Below, piece by piece: positions 59,760-64,000 of a DNA stretch of 64,000 nt. The notes below the pieces were generated by a model. That model saw only the letters and a program-made list of their open reading frames with translations. It searched no databases and had not been told where the DNA came from. The stretch is from Varanus komodoensis (taxonomy: Eukaryota; Chordata; Lepidosauria; Squamata; Varanidae): the NCBI RefSeq assembly GCF_004798865.1, contig NW_025335589.1, positions 10,909,532 through 10,973,531 of the forward strand, in the 5' to 3' direction. The position numbers were made by a program, and so were the translations under genes. Position 1 is the first letter of the stretch, and each line of letters begins with the position of its first letter.

Positions 59760-61840
59760 ACACTGATCTTGGATCTATCTTGATGCTTAACTGCTACAGC
59801 CTTCAGCAGAGCACCTCTTGCAGTTTTGGTAGCAAAATTGTGGTAACAGTTAAATGTTGTTGCATTCTTACCTTCTCTAGTGAGTCTTGTCTTCTCATGA
59901 GAGGTCCTAAATACAACACTTCAGTTTTGTCATTTTTGCTTTGGGGCATTTCTAGCTTGATGTGATCTGGGACCCACCTGTGCATCCTTCTGTCAGTGCA
60001 GGCTATTTGCAAAGTTCTTCTCCAGCACCATGTTTCAAATGCATCAGGTCTCTTCCTGTCAACATTCTTCGCTGTCCTGCTTGCATATGCAAATTTACTG
60101 ATCAGGAATGCTATAGTGTACATGATCTTGCCCTTGGGTTCCAGTGAAAAGTCCTTGTACTTGATATTTTCTAATTCTTTCACTGCTGCCCTTCCATGTC
60201 TCCATCTTCTTCTAATTTTTTGACTACACCCTCCTTTTGAACTGATGATTGAGCCACCAGATGTAAAATCTTTCACAATTTCAATTTCTTTATTGTCAAC
60301 ATGAACATTGATTGATTCTTCTGCAGTCATATTTTTTTGTTTTGTTTTCGTAATGTTTTTTGTTTTTTCTTTCGATTTCATCAGGAGTCATTTCAATTCT
60401 TTGCTGCTTTCTGCCATTTTTCATATGTTCCTCTGATGCGAATCCAGTCTTCATGACAAGTTCTGCATATGGATTGAAAAAATAGAGAGATAAAATATAT
60501 CCTTGACTTATACCTTTGCCTATAGGAAACCATTCCGTTTCTCCATATGCCTTCCCATGAGACACTTGTCCACAATACAGGTTGCATGTCAGGATGACCA
60601 AGTGCTGAAGCACACACATTTCTTTCAGAAGCATTCATGGCTTCCTGTGATCCGCAAAGTCAAAGACTTTGCTGTGGTGTATAAAGCACAGACTGATCTG
60701 AAATTATTGGAAGGGCTTCTCTGGCCAATTTAGATTAGCAATATGATCCTCAATTCTTATTTTTGGAATTCAGCTTGAATGCCAGGCTTTTTTTCACACA
60801 TATAGTGTAAAATTCTTTGTTGTAACACCTTGAGTATCTCTTTGCTTGCATGGAAAATATTACAATGGTCCTATAGTTGCTGTACTCCTTAGCATTTTCT
60901 TTCTTGTGGGTTAGAATGCATATTGAACATTTCCATTATGGACCATTGTTTTGTTTTCCATATTTGCTGGAATAATCTTGTTAAGATTTGGACAGATTCA
61001 ATCTCTGCAGTGTGGAATAGTTGTATTGGTATCCTATCTAGAGCAGGTGCTTTATTCCTTCCAAGTGCCTCAGAGCAGTTTCCATTTCACTTCCTGGTAC
61101 TGCAAGACCTTCTTCACAGGATTGCTCTTCAAAGCATTCTGTCATCTTTGTAACCCTTCTGTATAATTCTTCTATACATTGTTCCTTCCTTCTTTTTATT
61201 GTGTTCTAGCCAGACAGAATATTCCTGTTTCAGCATTCCCAATCTAGGCTTGAATTTCCCTTGGACTCCTTTGAACTTCTAGAAATAGTCTTTTTCTTTT
61301 CTTTTTTCTTTTGTTTTTTAATTTTGACCATAATTCTTCATTTGTTCTTCCTTGAATTAAACATTCTTCAGGATGTTATTGAAGTCATATTTTGCACCAT
61401 TCTTCTATGAGTTATCTCTTTCAGCTTTACTTTTTGATGCTAAGTTTTGATGCTAAGAGTTCATGGTTACTACAACAATCTGCTCTTGATTGTTTTGGCA
61501 TCAAGGATACAGATTCATCATTTCTTACTTCCAATTACTATTTGAATTCTACTTTGACCATCTGTTGATGATCTCTACAGCCATCTGATCAATTGTCTGA
61601 AGTATGCATTTACAATAAACAGATGGTTAGCTTCACTGAATGCTAAGAATAGTTCTCCTGATTTGTTTCTGGCCTCTAGTCCAAACTCTCCCACTACACT
61701 GGATTCTGGCTTGCTTCCTGCTCTTGAAGTCTAGTCACCTATGATTTTCAGGTGACTGACATTGTTTTGATGCATTATCAACTTCTTCCTCAAGCAAAGA
61801 TAACTCACAGCTTTCCTTTGACTTGACAATCACAGTAAAA
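59760..61840 (-). mobile_element. Bov-B (RTE) LINE, eroded, minus strand
   Basis: Reading on the minus strand, pieces follow RTE/Bov-B order. Near 61640-61740 an endonuclease stretch (SVVGEFGLEARNKSG, like 'GVVGKFGLGVRNERG') precedes a 'VVVTMNS' piece near 61460 (normally 'GSDHELL'). The 60296-60634 frame has NLYCGQVSH and WFPIGKGISQGYILSLYFFNPYAELVMK (RT motif B region). The 59803-60381 frame has VKDFTSGGSIISSKGGCSQK, then DAFETWCWRRTLQIACTDRR and LGPLMRRQDSLEKVRMQQ, the hallmark C-terminus. Many stops and shifts are present and it is long dead. The 3' end is approximate. Confidence 0.88.
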
Positions 61841-63529
61841 AACAAAAATTCATTTGGAACCTCTCTGGGTCACTGCTTAGGGGAGATACCCATCTAGATT
61901 ATCTCCTAGGTGGAACTTCCTTTTTTGGACCACAGATCTGTGCACCTCCTCAAAAGTTTTGCATGCATCTGGGGCACATTTTTTAAATGTTTCCAAGTGG
62001 TGACAGCCCCTCTGATATATTGGAAAGACTGTCACTGGCTGTCAGTTAGCTGTTTGTGATCTTTGAAAAAGGACTTCAGGGGGAAACGCCATGGTCGGCA
62101 AAAAAGTGGGCTTATAGTAGTGGGCGGGGGCAGAGGAGACAAGGTGGTTTCAGCTGCCAGGTCTGCTGGAATACTGCCTGGAGTACCAAGGGGGAAAGAA
62201 GTGGAAAAAAACAGAGCCTGATCATCTGTAAGGCACAGTAGCACTAGGTGGATTTGCAATGCTTTATTGCAAGAATGGGTTTGCACATCATGCTAACTCA
62301 CCCAGTGTGGATTGCATCAACCTTTGGTGGATAGAACATAACTCCTAGTAGAATTCTGGGTGAGAGGTAGAATGACAAAGGGTTTTGATTCCAAGTCATT
62401 TAACAAAATGATTCCATACCCACCTAAATTATACAGCTGAAATGAAGACACTGAGGTAGCCACAAGTGGATTTTTGTGTGGAAGGACTATAAATTCTATT
62501 CAGTTCTGCTATGCAACTCGATTTTCTGGGTTCTGAACTGTTTAATTCTAAGTGCATGTCTTTTGCAATCATGGCCAGTTGGTAAATCCCAGAGTTTAAG
62601 TGAATTGCTGTCCCCAACCAAGTAAATTGTGGAGGATTGAAGTCTGCCTACCTTTTATCCTTCTGTATTTATTACCCAAGATTATGTTTTAAAAATCATG
62701 AATAATTGAAAGAACAAAAACTGGATCAAAGAATTATTATAGCTAAAAGAAAAATAACCACCATTTATCAATGAAATGTCATTGCAATAAACGTCTTCAG
62801 TGAAGAGATTTCAAGAGCTGGAAATCTCGACAGCTGGGAACACTGTCTTGTCATTGTTAAACTTCTTGTATGAATTGTCTTCAATCAAGAGCTATTATTT
62901 GGAGACTGATATTCAGAATTGAAGCTAGAAGGATCCAGTTACGCAAACAACTTTTAACTCCCAGTTTGATAGCTGATTACATATCTTTTCACTGTAGTAA
63001 CAACCGTTGGACAAAAATGTTTTAACCTAACAGTGTTGAGCCATAGGATGTACTTTATCTAATGCACAACAAGGCAATAGCCCTCTCTTCTTCAACAAAT
63101 CTTCTTACATTGGTGGCAAATAACTGGAAAGAACTCCCTTGAAAACTGTTAAAATCATCTGCACCAAATACAAGTAGATAAGCTGTGTGCTGCAAAATTC
63201 ATCATCCAGTGGTTGTTCTTGCAGTATTTGACTCTGTCTATCCTAGATTCTATATTGTGAACTGAGCTTACACATTCATTGTTTACTTCTGTTGCTAGCG
63301 CTGTACTTTTCATGGGTGTCAGAGCTGTTATTATGGGAAGGAACCATATAATATGTCCCTTTGGTGTAGTACCCATAATTCTTGCCAAAGAAGGGTGAGA
63401 AGCAGCCACATGCAAATTGCAACCTTGCCATTAAAATAATATGGCCTTTCATGCTGAGATGTTCAAAGTGTGCTGTGGTCAGTCCATGAAAGAGGCATTG
63501 GGAGGGGATATGAAATTCCAGGAAAGAGA
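61841..63529. other. Intergenic DNA, no recognisable gene
   Basis: The Bov-B 5' part may extend a little into this stretch. Otherwise no repeat or coding signal was recognised. Confidence 0.4.
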
Positions 63530-64000
63530 GGATCCTGAAGCAGGTGGTCCATTCCTTCCCCACCAGCCAGTGCCTGACTAGACCGGAAGCTTCCTGGCAA
63601 TGAGCCCTCATGTCTCTACCCTGCATTTGTGCTCCTGGACTCAGCCTACCTCTAGGATGCTGAAGGGCTCTCCATGGTGGCTAGCAGTACCTTTGCACAG
63701 CTTCAGCTGATTTGTCACCTGCACTGCATATGGATAAAGCAAATCTAGCTATCATCAGGTATGTCTGGCCTTATCCATACCAGATTATTGTAATATCTCA
63801 TATTCTGCCTCTGAAACATATTCAGAAACTTCCACTGGTGTAAAATGTGACAACTGGAATTGTGGAACCTGCTTTGCTATCACATCACCCCAGTTTGTTT
63901 CATGTGGGCTAGCTTCTAGTGCATTTTCAAACACATTTTAAAGTGTTAGTACTTACTTTAAAAGCTCTCAAGAGATGAGGAACATTTAAGACTGGGATAC
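63530..64000 (+). mobile_element. L2-like (CR1-superfamily) LINE fragment, continues past right edge
   Basis: tggactcagcctacctctag, cacagcttcagctgatttgt, cagattattgtaatatctca, attctgcctctgaaacatat and ttcagaaacttccactggtg keep the L2 C-terminal order ('DYCN', 'LPLK', 'RKLQLVQN'). cattttaaagtgttagtact then tactttaaaagctc corresponds to 'FKVLVLTYKAL'. No open frame remains. It probably represents a second, older L2 lineage. Confidence 0.65.

Noticed and set aside
34441-64000. First exons of GLRB, the gene expected upstream of PDGFC from mammalian gene order
   Set aside because: No stretch encoding the known GLRB N-terminus or channel domain was found in any frame. The gene probably lies further right.
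1-64000. CRISPR arrays, operons or other prokaryotic-style systems
   Set aside because: All features fit vertebrate nuclear DNA. Regularly spaced short repeats with unique spacers are absent.

Overview
The window looks like nuclear DNA of a squamate reptile (lizard or snake). The evidence is the repeat content: Sauria-type SINEs with a Bov-B-like 3' end, a Bov-B (RTE) LINE, L2 and CR1 LINEs, tRNA-Ala-derived SINEs, hAT and Tc1-like DNA transposons and many small fold-back (MITE-like) elements. The bulk is AT-rich, CpG-poor and almost free of genes. The species cannot be named from the sequence.

Only one host gene is recognisable. On the minus strand, 32730-32847 is the coding part of exon 1 of PDGFC (platelet-derived growth factor C): a signal peptide followed by the start of the mature protein, ending at a consensus splice donor. 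It sits inside a CpG island of about 2 kb (roughly 32.38-34.44 kb) that should hold the promoter and 5' UTR. Positions 1-32729 are therefore read as the 5' part of PDGFC intron 1. No exon 2 sequence (start of the CUB domain) was found, so it must lie beyond the left edge. Positions from about 34.4 to 64 kb are upstream intergenic DNA, and no exon of a neighbouring gene was recognised there.

Layout: 1-32 kb, intron 1 with a solo LTR (763-1252), old L2 and CR1 copies, a telomere-like tandem duplication next to a hAT element (4.6-5.45 kb), a SINE split by a CR1 (12.77-13.44 kb), and a cluster of SINEs and fold-back elements (27.5-31.3 kb). 32-34.5 kb, the CpG island and PDGFC exon 1, with no recognisable interspersed repeat. 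34.5-64 kb, intergenic DNA with a CR1 tail, a decayed Tc1-like transposon, a full-length Sauria SINE, a strongly palindromic 130-bp element, a 2.8-kb L2 LINE with a long open reverse transcriptase frame, an eroded Bov-B LINE, and an L2-like fragment running off the right edge.

No new multi-gene system is visible. The points most worth a second look are the telomere-like/hAT composite, the CR1-in-SINE insertion with a short flanking repeat, the cleanly bounded solo LTR, the two fold-back families with several copies each, and the uORFs ahead of the weak-context PDGFC start codon.
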